Source of the DNA: UBA7985 sp002711265
GTDB taxonomy: Bacteria > Pseudomonadota > Alphaproteobacteria > UBA7985
DNA: 64,000 bases
Assembly (NCBI GenBank): GCA_965660945.1
Contig: CBFIBS010000014.1
Coordinates: 17,398-81,397, forward strand
Reading direction: 5' to 3'
The notes beneath the pieces were generated by a model. It did not search any database, was not told where the DNA came from, and saw only the letters and a list, made by a program, of their open reading frames with translations. The first letter of the stretch is position 1; each line of letters starts with the position of its first letter. Made by a program: the position numbers and the translations under genes. Shown one piece after another: positions 1 through 8,307 of this stretch.

Positions 1-1312
1 AGCTGTGGCCATCGAGCATGCCACCCGCTGCTTCAATCAGGTCGAGGATGGTCGACCCGGCCGGCAGCAGCTTGACGCCCGGTTCTTTGACCCGGCCGGA
101 AACTGAGTACGAGCGCAGGCCCTTGCGGCCGTTCTTCTCGACACTGTTGAGCACGTTCGGGCCCTCGCGCATCACCCGCGCGACCCAGTGCAGGGTCTCG
201 ACGTTATGGACCAAAGTCGGGCGGCCGAAAACGCCGACCTGGGCCACGAAGGGCGGACGATGGCGGGGCAGGCCGCGCTTGCCCTCGATCGACTCAATCA
301 TCGCGGACTCTTCACCGCAGATGTAGGCGCCGGCACCCCGGCGCAGATCGATATAGCCCGGCTCGACCAGTCCGGCGTCTTCGAGCGCCTTGATTTCGTT
401 GGCGAGGATCTCAAGCACCGCCGGGTATTCGTCCCGCATGTAGATGAAGGCGGTTTCTGCTTCCACCGCCCAAGCGGCGATCAGCATGCCCTCGAGGAAC
501 AGGTGCGGGGTGCGCTCGAGGTAGTAGCGATCCTTGAAGGTTCCGGGTTCGCCTTCATCGCCGTTGACGGCGAGGTAGCGCGGCCCGGCTTCGGCGCGGA
601 CGAAGGACCACTTGCGGCCCGAGGGGAAACCGGCGCCGCCCAGCCCGCGCAGGCCGGACTCCAGTACTCGCTCCTGCACCGCTTCGGGGTCCATGGACCC
701 ACCGCGCAGAGCGAGCAGCTGCGCGTAGCCTCCATCGGCGCGGTAGGCTTCGAGGCGCTGGTAGTCGGGCATGCGATGATGGGTATCGCCCGCGGCAACG
801 GCCGCCTTCACGCTCTCCGGCGTCGCGTGGTCGATGTGATTGTGGCCCAGCTCGCAGGTCGGTGCGGTATCGCAGCGCCCCATGCAGGGCGCGCGCAAGA
901 CCCGCACCTCATCTGGCGAGAGCTCGCCCTCCAGCGCGGTCTTGAGCGCCTGCGCACCGGCGAGTTCGCAGGCGAGGCTGTCACAGACGCGAATGGTCAG
1001 CGCGGGCGGTGGGGTTTCGTCTTCGCGAACGACGTCGAAGTGCGCGTAGAAGGTCGCGACCTCGTATACTTCAGCTTGGGACAGGCGCATTTCCTCGGCC
1101 AACGCGCGCAGATGGCGGGCGGAGAGGTGGCCGAAGTGGTCCTGCAGGAGGTGCATGTGCTCGATCAGCAGATCGGCGCGACGGGACCGCGATCCGAGGA
1201 GCCCGCGTACGTCCTCGAGGGCAGCGTCATCGACCTGGCGACCCTTGGGCGTCCGGCGGCCTTTGCCTTTGCCGGATTTCCATACGCCGTCGGGCTGATC
1301 AAAAGGAGCCAT
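1..1312 (-). CDS. fdsB: NAD-dependent formate dehydrogenase beta subunit, NuoE-NuoF fusion (partial)
   Basis: 437 codons are visible and the gene runs off the left edge. The N-terminal ~160 residues are a NuoE-like thioredoxin-fold [2Fe-2S] domain, with Cys at about 110, 115, 143 and 147 (VCDSLAC and APCMGRC). The rest is NuoF-like: a glycine-rich FMN/NAD loop (GLGGAGFPSGRKW), NGDEGEPGTFKDR, and GAGAYICGEESAMIESIEGKRG. The C-terminal [4Fe-4S] cysteines would lie outside the window. Fused 24/51-kDa subunits are known from soluble NAD-reducing formate dehydrogenases and related hydrogenase diaphorases; choosing formate dehydrogenase is inference, and a catalytic FdsA-like gene should follow beyond position 1. 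The start is ATG preceded by GAGGAAAG. A terminator at 1493-1529 separates it from the gene upstream. Confidence 0.85.
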   Translation of the reverse strand, partial: MAPFDQPDGVWKSGKGKGRRTPKGRQVDDAALEDVRGLLGSRSRRADLLIEHMHLLQDHFGHLSARHLRALAEEMRLSQAEVYEVATFYAHFDVVREDETPPPALTIRVCDSLACELAGAQALKTALEGELSPDEVRVLRAPCMGRCDTAPTCELGHNHIDHATPESVKAAVAAGDTHHRMPDYQRLEAYRADGGYAQLLALRGGSMDPEAVQERVLESGLRGLGGAGFPSGRKWSFVRAEAGPRYLAVNGDEGEPGTFKDRYYLERTPHLFLEGMLIAAWAVEAETAFIYMRDEYPAVLEILANEIKALEDAGLVEPGYIDLRRGAGAYICGEESAMIESIEGKRGLPRHRPPFVAQVGVFGRPTLVHNVETLHWVARVMREGPNVLNSVEKNGRKGLRSYSVSGRVKEPGVKLLPAGSTILDLIEAAGGMLDGHS

Positions 1313-1492
1313 GATGTCTTTCCTCGGGGGATTTCCGGCCGGAGGCTACTCCCTGCGCCCGGCTGTGAGCAGTCAGAAAGCAGACACTAAATTGCACAAT
1401 TGAGACCTTTTAGGGAGCCCGGTGCGCAGCTCCTTTGTGCAAGGGTGATTTGAGCGCAACGGCCACGCCGGTCTCAGCTTGCTTCGCAGCGC

Positions 1493-1529
1493 AGAAAAAG
1501 GGGGCCGCGCCTTGTCTCGGCGCGGCCCC
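1493..1529 (-). terminator. Intrinsic terminator after the 122-aa membrane protein gene
   Basis: A perfect 11-bp GC stem (1501-1511 with 1519-1529, GGGGCCGCGCC arm) has a 7-nt loop. On the minus strand it is followed by a T-rich run (complement of AAAAAG at 1495-1500). It ends transcription of the gene at 1556-1924. Confidence 0.9.
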
Positions 1530-1555
1530 TCGATCGACTTCGATTGCGCGGGCAA

Positions 1556-1924
1556 TCAGGCCATGTACATGGACCACAGCTGTGCGAGCAGAGCGGCTGC
1601 GAAACCAGCCGTGATAATGACCCGGTAGAAGATCCACGGCGCATTCAGCCAGTTTTGGTAGCGATGCGACTTCTGTTCTTCCTCGGACAGGTCTTGAAGC
1701 ACGGATCTGGCATCATCCATGGTCGCGTTGAGGCCAATGATCGCCAGCACGTTCATGAACACGATCACCGCGGTCAAGGGCACGTAGGTCGCGAGACCGC
1801 CGCTGCTGAACGCGATGGTCGCCACGGTGATGGCGTTCACGAGGATCGCCAGTCCCATGAAGTAGTTGAGATTCCAGCCGACGTCGCTGAATGCGGCCTG
1901 ATTGTCGATTTTTGGTGTAGCCAT
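1556..1924 (-). CDS. Small multi-pass membrane protein of unknown function
   Basis: 122 residues. Three to four hydrophobic segments are visible (about 20-40, 45-65 and 95-120), with a polar loop DDARSVLQDLSEEEQKSHR at about 70-88. I do not recognise a family. The start ATG has a GGGAGA-type ribosome site just upstream. It is a single transcription unit with its own terminator (1493-1529). Its upstream region carries ATTTGAA repeats resembling the palindrome in front of the gene at 2793-3419, so the two may share a regulator (inference). Membrane location is predicted from hydropathy only. Confidence 0.7.
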   Translation of the reverse strand: MATPKIDNQAAFSDVGWNLNYFMGLAILVNAITVATIAFSSGGLATYVPLTAVIVFMNVLAIIGLNATMDDARSVLQDLSEEEQKSHRYQNWLNAPWIFYRVIITAGFAAALLAQLWSMYMA

Positions 1925-2225
1925 GGTTCATCTCCCTTATTTGAGTGGTGTGAAGACGCATAAACTAATGAAAGGTCGGTTTCCATATGCATTTCAGGAT
2001 TTGAATATTTGAAAGTCATTATATGTCGCTGACGTCAAAACGAGACAGATGCGCCGAAACCCCCCTTGGTCTCGGATCGGCTCCGGCGGACTTTGTTGGG
2101 TCGAAGCGGGCTAAGGCGCTTTCATAGCCGATGGAATTCAAACTATAGTCTGTCGACGTGAGCCGGCCCTCGTTCGCCGCTTTTCGGCAACGGCCGATGC
2201 CCATCAAACCCATGGAGGCTGCGCC
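1925..2225. other. Divergent intergenic region with TTTGAA repeats
   Basis: This 301-bp spacer separates the minus-strand membrane gene from the plus-strand gene at 2226. An AT-rich part (1940-2025) holds ATTTGAATATTTGAAA at 1999-2014, a direct repeat of TTTGAA that matches 12 of 16 positions of the palindrome at 3435-3450. The rest is GC-rich and I see no gene in it. Confidence 0.5.
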
Positions 2226-2675
2226 GTGACCCTCATCATCATTCTGAAATTCATCCATTTCTTCTCGCTGTTGCTGGCGGGTGGGATTGCAATTGGCAGC
2301 GTGGTGATCCAGCGCGCGCACCTGGCGGCCGGGGCACCGCCATCCCCGCCGACAGCCCGGGCCATGCGCAACCTCGGCCTGCTCGGCCTGCTGGGTATTA
2401 GTCTGCTGTGGATCACCGGCGGTTTGATGCTCAACCAGATCTACGGCGGTTTCATCGTCCACGCGGCGTGGTGGGGTAACTTTGCCTTCTACGGCAAGCT
2501 GCTCGGGGCCAGCCTGATCCTGGTGCTGTCCGTGGTCATGAACCTGCACATGGCCCGGGCCAGCGCTGCCCAGCGACCGCCCAACGCGCAGTTGATGAGC
2601 TCGGCCACCATCCTGGGACGCATCGGTCTGTTTCTGGCACTCGCCGGGACGGCGATTGCCTTCACCGGGGCCTGA
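2226..2675 (+). CDS. Four-helix membrane protein, CopD/DUF2269-like
   Basis: 149 residues with four predicted transmembrane helices (about 5-25, 53-73, 88-110 and 127-148). A conserved-looking His near the N-terminus (KFIHF) and several Trp/Tyr residues between helices 2 and 3 recall the CopD/DUF2269/DUF2214 class of small integral membrane proteins, some of which may bind haem or copper. That assignment is weak. The start is GTG at 2226, chosen because GGAGG lies at 2214-2218 with correct spacing; the ATG at 2212 is out of frame and stops after five codons. A bidirectional terminator follows at 2722-2755. Confidence 0.7.
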   Translation: MTLIIILKFIHFFSLLLAGGIAIGSVVIQRAHLAAGAPPSPPTARAMRNLGLLGLLGISLLWITGGLMLNQIYGGFIVHAAWWGNFAFYGKLLGASLILVLSVVMNLHMARASAAQRPPNAQLMSSATILGRIGLFLALAGTAIAFTGA

Positions 2676-2721
2676 TCGCCGGTCAGCGGGCCGCCGCAGC
2701 GGAATAGCAAGACCTTGAAAC

Positions 2722-2755
2722 AAAAAGAAGGGCTGGCGCGGTGCCAACCCTTCTT
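2722..2755. terminator. Bidirectional terminator between convergent genes
   Basis: The stem GAAGGGCTGGC (2727-2737) pairs with 2743-2753 with one mismatch around a 5-nt loop. It is preceded by AAAAA and followed by TT, so it can act on both strands, serving the genes ending at 2675 (+) and 2793 (-). Confidence 0.75.
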
Positions 2756-2792
2756 CGCTGCTCAGTGGGCCTTGGGAGTGGGCGGGCAGAGC

Positions 2793-3419
2793 CTACATCG
2801 CAGGCCCGACCATGGATGCACCGACCAGCGCCCCGAGTGCCCCGGCATCGGCGACCGATTGCTGCCAGTCGGGCGAGGCCGACATTCCGTCCATGGCCTT
2901 ACCGGCGTCAGAGAGCGAAGCGGCCTGATAGTTCACGGTCATCATCAGTGGGGCACCAAAGGCAGACACCGACATGTTGACCCCGATGTTGTAGGGCTTG
3001 GCCATCGCCTGCACGCTCGGCAGCATGTCCAGCGCCTTCTGCACGTTCTTGGCCGGGACCATATAGAAACGGTGATTGGTGAAGGGATACTTCTCCGGAT
3101 CCGCCGCCCCGATGTTGCGCCAGACGCGCATACCGTCGGTAAACTCCGATGCCGGCATGCTGGCGATTTCCCCCTGCAGCGCCATGAAGGCCGGATCGGC
3201 CATGGTCGCGCCCATGTTGGTCAGGTGTTTTTCGTAGTTCTCAGACCCGGCGTACATGACAAGTGAGCCGAAGTCCCGGCCGTAGAGCACCCGTCCGATA
3301 TTAACCGTCAGGCCGTGTTCGCGCATGATCGCTGCTGCGCGCCCCATCCGACCCATCGAAATCATCGCGCCGCCCGGGTTTGGTCGAGCGACGACTGTCG
3401 AAACAACATTCCAAGACAT
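2793..3419 (-). CDS. Conserved-looking hypothetical protein, possible dimeric alpha/beta barrel
   Basis: 208 residues, no signal peptide and no transmembrane segment. The order of short strands and helices, with two similar halves (GRVLYGRDFGSL and later NVQKALDMLPSVQAMAK), would suit a duplicated ferredoxin-like dimeric alpha/beta barrel, but I do not recognise the family and assign no function. It ends with a small-residue tail (GALGALVGASMVGPAM). ATG at 3419 is preceded by AGGAGA. A perfect 16-bp palindrome lies 16 bp upstream (3435-3450), so its expression is probably controlled by a dedicated repressor or activator not present in the window. Confidence 0.65.
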   Translation of the reverse strand: MSWNVVSTVVARPNPGGAMISMGRMGRAAAIMREHGLTVNIGRVLYGRDFGSLVMYAGSENYEKHLTNMGATMADPAFMALQGEIASMPASEFTDGMRVWRNIGAADPEKYPFTNHRFYMVPAKNVQKALDMLPSVQAMAKPYNIGVNMSVSAFGAPLMMTVNYQAASLSDAGKAMDGMSASPDWQQSVADAGALGALVGASMVGPAM

Positions 3420-3844
3420 GATGTTCTCCTCTCCATTTGAACATTCAAATACTACGATATGCTAATAGAAATCGATGAACTTGAAAGCCTTGTGGTTGGG
3501 ATTTCTCGGATTCTGGGGCAATTATTCTGCCTAAATTCACAGAAATCTTGAATGAAACAGCGGAAGTAATATCAATTCGATATTTTTATTTCAAAATGAT
3601 GGGTACAAAGCGGGACAACAGCGGGCGGACATTCAATGTTGCCGATCGTAGCCTCATCCATCATCCGCTTAGACATCCTGCAGGTCATGCAGGTCAGCCT
3701 GCCATGGCCAGGCGACGCCAGCGCGTTCGGGCGTTCGCCTTAGCCTTCGCCTTCGCCCGGATCCGGTATGCCGGTTGAAACCGCATACAACTCATGCTCC
3801 ACTGAGCTCGTGCAACATAATGGTCTAACGGGGGACATCACATC
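3420..3844. other. Divergent intergenic region of 425 bp
   Basis: The region is AT-rich from about 3440 to 3610, unlike its surroundings, so promoters for both flanking genes probably lie here. It contains the palindrome at 3435-3450, a short CTGCAGGTCATGCAGG repeat near 3680 and a GCCTTC-type repeat near 3738-3758. The only open frame, 3548-3778, has no ribosome site and no recognisable protein character. Confidence 0.5.
3435..3450. promoter_or_regulatory. Perfect palindromic operator candidate
   Basis: ATTTGAA-CA-TTCAAAT is a perfect inverted repeat with 7-bp arms, 16 bp upstream of the minus-strand start at 3419. It is typical in size for a dimeric repressor of the MarR/ArsR/TetR type; the regulator is unknown. 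Confidence 0.55.
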
Positions 3845-4348
3845 ATGAGCGATCAGCACATCCGTGAAGCGCAGGAGCAGGTGATTTCGGCACTCAAGGC
3901 CGATCCGGCCGCGGCCCTTGGCACCACCGCCGCCAAGGCTGTAATCGGTGACGGGCTAGCCTGCGAGGTCTCCGACGGTCAGCGCAGCACCATCGTCGAC
4001 ATGCCGCCGAGTATGGGCGGGCAGGCCAGCGGCCCGACACCCGGCTTTCACGCGCGTGCCGCCGTCGCCTCCTGCGTGGCCATCGGCATCAAGCTGACAG
4101 CGACCCGCGCCGGTATCGCGCTGGAACAGGTCGAGGTCGATATCGAGATGGACTTCGACGACGGCGCCTCGCTCGGTCTGGGCAGCAACACCGCAGCCCC
4201 GATGCAGACCCGGCTCAATATTGCGCTGAAGAGTGATGCGCCCGCTGACGAACTCAACGCCATGGTCGACCGGGCGCTGGATGCGGATCCCTTCTTCCTC
4301 GCCCTGCGCGATCCACAGGCCGTCGTGACCAAGATCGAGAAGGCCTGA
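3845..4348 (+). CDS. OsmC-like family protein
   Basis: 167 residues with an OsmC/Ohr fold signature: a PTPGFHARAAVASCVAIGIKL helix corresponding to the family's central helix with the first reactive Cys (C77), followed by a two-stranded segment EQVEVDIEMDFDD. OsmC/Ohr proteins reduce organic hydroperoxides with two cysteines. Here the position expected for the second Cys near the C-terminus reads DADPFFLAL, so the classical dithiol pair appears absent; the only other Cys is C40. It may be a non-peroxidase family member. It is a single gene with ATG start, upstream of but not tightly linked to the photolyase at 4442. Confidence 0.75.
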   Translation: MSDQHIREAQEQVISALKADPAAALGTTAAKAVIGDGLACEVSDGQRSTIVDMPPSMGGQASGPTPGFHARAAVASCVAIGIKLTATRAGIALEQVEVDIEMDFDDGASLGLGSNTAAPMQTRLNIALKSDAPADELNAMVDRALDADPFFLALRDPQAVVTKIEKA

Positions 4349-4441
4349 CACAGGACGCTTGGGCGTCAGGTGGGGTGAACAGCCTAGCTTGCGACAACGC
4401 GGCGGGTCGGAAAATCTGCCGGTTCGCCTACATCTGCGCGC

Positions 4442-5998
4442 ATGAAGCGTGATCAAGCCCTCGAGGTCGTCTGGTTCAAGCGTGATCTGCGGGTCGAAGA
4501 CCACCGACCGCTGGCGCAGGCGGCTGCGCAGTGCGCTGGGCAGGGGGCCGTGCTGCCGCTCTACATTGCCGAGCCCGAGTTCTGGCAGCTGCCCGATGCC
4601 TCGGCGCGGCAGTGGGCCTTTGTCGCCGAAGGTCTGGAAAGCCTTCATGCGGCGCTGTCTGCGCGCGGGCAGGGGCTGTGCCTGCGCACCGGCGATGCGG
4701 TGGCCGTGCTTGACGCGCTGCGGCAGGCCTTTCCCCGCATGCGGCTGTGGAGCCACGAGGAAACCGGCAACGCCTGGACCTTCGCCCGGGACCGTCGGGT
4801 CGCCGCTTGGGCCAGCACGCACGGCATCGAGTGGCGTGAGATCCAGCCCGCCGGGGTCATCCGAGTTCTGGATCGGCGCGAAGGCTGGGCGCGGCGCTGG
4901 GACCGCCTGATGGCCGAGCCGATCACGCCCCCGCCTGAGGTGCTCCGGCCGGTGTCGGCGGTGCCGCTGGGATCGATGCCGGATGCTGCAGCGCTGGGGC
5001 TGCCGCCCGATCCGTGTCCGGAGCGCCAACCCGGCGGCCGCGACGCCGCGCTCGAGCGACTGAATTCCTTCCTGCACCAGCGCGGGCAGAGCTACCGCCG
5101 TGCCATGTCCGGCCCGGCGGCCGGTGCCGCACACTGTTCCCGCCTCTCACCACACCTCGCCTGGGGTACGATTTCCATGCGGGAGGTGACGCAGGCCGGT
5201 CTGCGCCGCAGCGCCGAGGTCAAAACCGCCGGGCGTCGGGACGGCTGGACCGGTGCCCTGTCGTCGTTTCAGGCGCGGCTGCACTGGCGCGACCACTTCA
5301 CCCAGAAACTCGAAGACCAGCCGGGCATCGAATTCCGCAATTTCCACCCCGCCTACGATGGCCTGCGCCCGACCGAGCCCGATGCGGTGCGGCTGGCCGC
5401 CTGGTCTACGGGGGAAACCGGGCTTCCCTTCGTCGACGCCTGCATGCGTTCGCTCAATGCCACCGGCTGGATGAACTTCCGCATGCGGGCGATGTTGATG
5501 GCGGTGGCGAGCTATCATCTCTGGCTGGACTGGCGGGCGCCGGGTGAACACCTCGCACGGCAGTTCACCGACTATGAGCCGGGCATCCACTGGCCGCAGG
5601 TGCAGATGCAGTCCGGCACCACCGGTATCAACACCGTCCGCATCTATAACCCGGTGAAGCAGGGCCATGATCAGGACCCAGACGGCGACTTTGTCCGCCG
5701 CTGGGTGCCGGAACTGTGCGGCGTGCCGGATGCCTTCATCCACGAGCCATGGCGGTGGGAGCAGGCAGGCAGCCTGCTCGACCGGGCCTATCCAGCGCCG
5801 ATCGTGGATCATCTGGCCGCCGCAAAGGCTGCGCGGCAGCAGGTCTGGTCGGTGCGGGGGCAGGCGGGGTTCCGCAGCGAAGCACAGGCCATTCAGGACC
5901 GCCATGGCAGCCGCAAATCCGGTGTCCCCGGGCCGCGACGGCGCGCCCGCAAGACCGACGCCAAGCCCTCGCCTCAGCTCGACCTGCCGCTGACCTGA
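4442..5998 (+). CDS. Deoxyribodipyrimidine photolyase / cryptochrome family protein
   Basis: 518 residues. The N-terminal alpha/beta photolyase domain opens with VVWFKRDLRVEDHRPL; the C-terminal helical FAD-binding domain covers about 230-470. Landmarks are LSPHLAWGTIS, WRDHF, GETGLPFVDACMRSLNATGWMNFRMR and YEPGIHWPQVQMQSGTTGINTVRIYNP. Classical CPD photolyases have an NGGWQW-type motif where this reads GIHWPQVQMQ, so it belongs to a less-studied branch of the family; repair versus light signalling cannot be told from sequence. The last ~40 residues form a basic tail (SRKSGVPGPRRRARKTD) beyond the core. ATG at 4442. A 14-bp palindrome sits three bases after the stop. Confidence 0.9.
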   Translation: MKRDQALEVVWFKRDLRVEDHRPLAQAAAQCAGQGAVLPLYIAEPEFWQLPDASARQWAFVAEGLESLHAALSARGQGLCLRTGDAVAVLDALRQAFPRMRLWSHEETGNAWTFARDRRVAAWASTHGIEWREIQPAGVIRVLDRREGWARRWDRLMAEPITPPPEVLRPVSAVPLGSMPDAAALGLPPDPCPERQPGGRDAALERLNSFLHQRGQSYRRAMSGPAAGAAHCSRLSPHLAWGTISMREVTQAGLRRSAEVKTAGRRDGWTGALSSFQARLHWRDHFTQKLEDQPGIEFRNFHPAYDGLRPTEPDAVRLAAWSTGETGLPFVDACMRSLNATGWMNFRMRAMLMAVASYHLWLDWRAPGEHLARQFTDYEPGIHWPQVQMQSGTTGINTVRIYNPVKQGHDQDPDGDFVRRWVPELCGVPDAFIHEPWRWEQAGSLLDRAYPAPIVDHLAAAKAARQQVWSVRGQAGFRSEAQAIQDRHGSRKSGVPGPRRRARKTDAKPSPQLDLPLT

Positions 5999-6000
5999 GC

Positions 6001-6014
6001 GGCTCTATAGAGCC
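6001..6014. promoter_or_regulatory. 14-bp perfect palindrome GGCTCTATAGAGCC
   Basis: Perfect dyad with no loop, directly after the photolyase stop codon and about 100 bp before the MBL-fold gene. It could be an operator for the downstream cluster or a weak transcription-pause hairpin; there is no T-run. Confidence 0.35.
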
Positions 6015-6112
6015 AGCCAATGGCAGCATAGGAAAATCGGATTTTACATCCGGGACCCGGCGGGACAGTCTTAGCCCTCCTGCATCCGTCTTTTTCTGCG
6101 TTGGTCGTGGCC

Positions 6113-7039
6113 ATGTCCGATACCCTCAAAATCACCCTCCTCGGCACCGGGATTCCGAACCCCGACATGAATGCCTTTGGCACCTCGACACTGATCGAAG
6201 CCGGGGATGAGGTCGTTATGCTCGACTGTGGCCGCGGCGCCGTGATCCGGCTGGCGCAGGCGGGTTATCCGCTGGGCTACGTCGATACCATCATCATTTC
6301 GCACTACCACTCGGACCACTTTTCCGGGCTGTTCGACCTCGCCATGACCGGTACCATCCAGCAGCCGTTTTCCAACCGGGGCGGGCCTCTGCACGTCTAC
6401 GGCCCCCCGGGGATCGACGACATCGCCGAGGGCGCGTGGCAGGCGACCAAGCCCGACCGTGATATCCGGGTCGCCGACCATGAAATCGACCCCGAACACA
6501 TGCGGATCATCCCCTACACCTACGAACAGGAAGGGGTGGTATACGACCGCGGCGGGCTGCGCATCATCGCCATCGAGGTCGACCACGGCGAGTTCATCCG
6601 CCCCGCCTACGCCTTCCGGGTCGAGTACGGGGGTCGCGTCTTCGTGCACAGCCACGACACCCGGTACAACGAAAACCTGACCGCGCAGGCGCAGGGCGCG
6701 GATGTGTTCATCCACGAGATCGCCGCTGCCCGGCCGCAGACGCTGATCGACTACCCCCGCATTCAGGTCGCTATCGACCACCACGCCACGCCCGAGGACG
6801 TCGGCCGCGTCTTTACCCAGACCCGACCCAAGCTGGCCATGCTCACCCACCTCGTGATGCTGCCGCCCGACCCGCCGACGATCGAGGAACTTTGCGCCGG
6901 TGTGGCGACCGAATACGACGGCATCGTGCTGGTCGCCGAAGACCTGATGACCATCGAAATCGGCAACAACATCTCGGTCATTCCCGTCCACCACGGCAGA
7001 AACGGTGCCGGTCATAAGCCCCTGAAATCCCGGGGTTGA
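6113..7039 (+). CDS. Metallo-beta-lactamase-fold hydrolase, RNase Z-like subgroup
   Basis: 308 residues from ATG 6113; a TTG/GTG extension to 6101 is possible but has no better ribosome site. The dinuclear-zinc motif is H64-Y-H66-S-D68-H69, with further ligands in the VHSHDTRY and TPEDVG/LTHLV regions. Sequence style (LLGTGIPNPDMNAFGTSTLIEAG) is that of the RNase Z/arylsulfatase-like branch, which includes many enzymes acting on small molecules such as lactones, sulfate esters and thioesters. It lies 56 bp upstream of the DRE-TIM enzyme and is probably co-transcribed. A second MBL enzyme of the same branch is at 10803-11666, suggesting paired hydrolytic steps in one pathway. Substrate unknown. 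Confidence 0.85.
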   Translation: MSDTLKITLLGTGIPNPDMNAFGTSTLIEAGDEVVMLDCGRGAVIRLAQAGYPLGYVDTIIISHYHSDHFSGLFDLAMTGTIQQPFSNRGGPLHVYGPPGIDDIAEGAWQATKPDRDIRVADHEIDPEHMRIIPYTYEQEGVVYDRGGLRIIAIEVDHGEFIRPAYAFRVEYGGRVFVHSHDTRYNENLTAQAQGADVFIHEIAAARPQTLIDYPRIQVAIDHHATPEDVGRVFTQTRPKLAMLTHLVMLPPDPPTIEELCAGVATEYDGIVLVAEDLMTIEIGNNISVIPVHHGRNGAGHKPLKSRG

Positions 7040-7095
7040 GCCCGACCCGCCGACGGCGGCGGTCGTTGATGATTGACAAGAAAGGAGCCTTGCCC

Positions 7096-8307
7096 GTGTC
7101 CAAAGGCCATTTTGAACAGGACCGATACTGGGTCAGTCCCTATAACTTTGTGCCGGAAGTCCGCGAGGGGCTGAACCTGCCGCCGCGCGTGCAGATCCAC
7201 GACGCCACCCTGCGCGACGGGGAACAGACCCCGGGTGTGGTGATGACCAAAGACGACAAGATCGCCATCGCCACCAAGCTGAGCGAAGTCGGGATCGAGC
7301 GGATCGAAGCGGGTATGCCCGCTGTCTCGCCCCAGGATGCCGAGGCGATCCGCGAGATTTCAGCGCTCAAGCTGCCGTCGAAAATCTTCACCTTCGCCCG
7401 CGCCATGCGGCAGGACATCGACATGGCGCTGGAATGCGGTGCCGACGGCGTGGTGATCGAGGTACCCATCGGCTACCCCAAGCTGACCACGCAGTTCGGC
7501 TGGACGTGGGAAGACGTGTTCAAGAAGTCCCGCGACGTGATCAACTACGCCCGCGAAAACGGCCTCTACGCGCTGTTCTTTCCCTACGACACCACCCGCG
7601 CCCGCGCCGAGGACCTTGAAAACCTGTGCCGCGCGGTGATGAACGAGTCCCCGCCGGACGCCATCGGCATCGTCGACACCATGGGCTGTGCCACGCCCGA
7701 GGCGATCAAATACATGGTCCGCTGGGTCAAGGAGATGACCGGCCTGCCGATCGAGATCCACACCCACAACGATTTCGGCATGGGCGTGGCGACCGAGCTG
7801 GCCGCCGTCACCGCCGGAGCGGAGGTCGTGCACTCCTGCGCCAACGGACTGGGCGAGCGGACCGGCAACGCCGCCATGGAAGAGCTGATGATGGGCCTTG
7901 ATCTGCTCTACGGCTACGACACCGGTTACCGGCTGGATAAGCTGCCCGAGCTGGCCGATCTGGTCTCCGGCATTGCCAACATTCCCATCGCCCGCAACAA
8001 GCCGGTTCTCGGCCACGGCAACTTCATCCGCGAGAGCGGTATCGGCATTCAGTACGTGATGCACGACCCGCTGGTGATGTTCGGTACCCATCCGGCACTG
8101 ACCGGGCGGAGCGGGCAGGTCGTACTGGGCAAGAAGAGCGGTAAGGCGTCGATCCAGTACAAGCTCGAAGAGCTCAACATCGACGGGGTCTCAGAAGAGC
8201 AGGTCGGCGAAATCCTCGCGGCGGTCAAGGATCAGGGCATCGCCAAGAAGGACATCCTCACCGATGCGGAGTTTGTGGATCTGGTTCGGGAAGTGACGGC
8301 GCGCTGA
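7096..8307 (+). CDS. DRE-TIM metallolyase (homocitrate/isopropylmalate synthase-like)
   Basis: 403 residues. Family hallmarks are DATLRDGEQTPG near residue 38 (metal-binding Asp and Arg), HTHNDFGMGVATEL near 225, and CANGLGERTGNAAMEEL. These enzymes condense acetyl-CoA with 2-oxo acids, or cleave such adducts. It lacks the C-terminal leucine-type regulatory domain, resembling homocitrate synthase or Re-citrate synthase in size, but no leucine, lysine or nitrogenase genes are nearby, so the substrate is open. The start is GTG 7096, with AAGGAG eight bases upstream; ATG 7069 is in frame but has no ribosome site. Its 3' end overlaps the convergent LysR gene by 50 bp. Confidence 0.8.
   Translation: MSKGHFEQDRYWVSPYNFVPEVREGLNLPPRVQIHDATLRDGEQTPGVVMTKDDKIAIATKLSEVGIERIEAGMPAVSPQDAEAIREISALKLPSKIFTFARAMRQDIDMALECGADGVVIEVPIGYPKLTTQFGWTWEDVFKKSRDVINYARENGLYALFFPYDTTRARAEDLENLCRAVMNESPPDAIGIVDTMGCATPEAIKYMVRWVKEMTGLPIEIHTHNDFGMGVATELAAVTAGAEVVHSCANGLGERTGNAAMEELMMGLDLLYGYDTGYRLDKLPELADLVSGIANIPIARNKPVLGHGNFIRESGIGIQYVMHDPLVMFGTHPALTGRSGQVVLGKKSGKASIQYKLEELNIDGVSEEQVGEILAAVKDQGIAKKDILTDAEFVDLVREVTAR

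Noticed and set aside
188..1390. Long plus-strand open frame of 400 codons
   Set aside because: It is antisense to the formate dehydrogenase beta subunit, whose conserved motifs read clearly on the minus strand; high GC keeps the opposite frame open.
3548..3778. 76-codon plus-strand open frame in the 3420-3844 spacer
   Set aside because: No ribosome site, mixed AT/GC composition and no protein-like pattern.
3956..5134. 392-codon minus-strand open frame
   Set aside because: Antisense to the OsmC-like and photolyase genes and with no family character.
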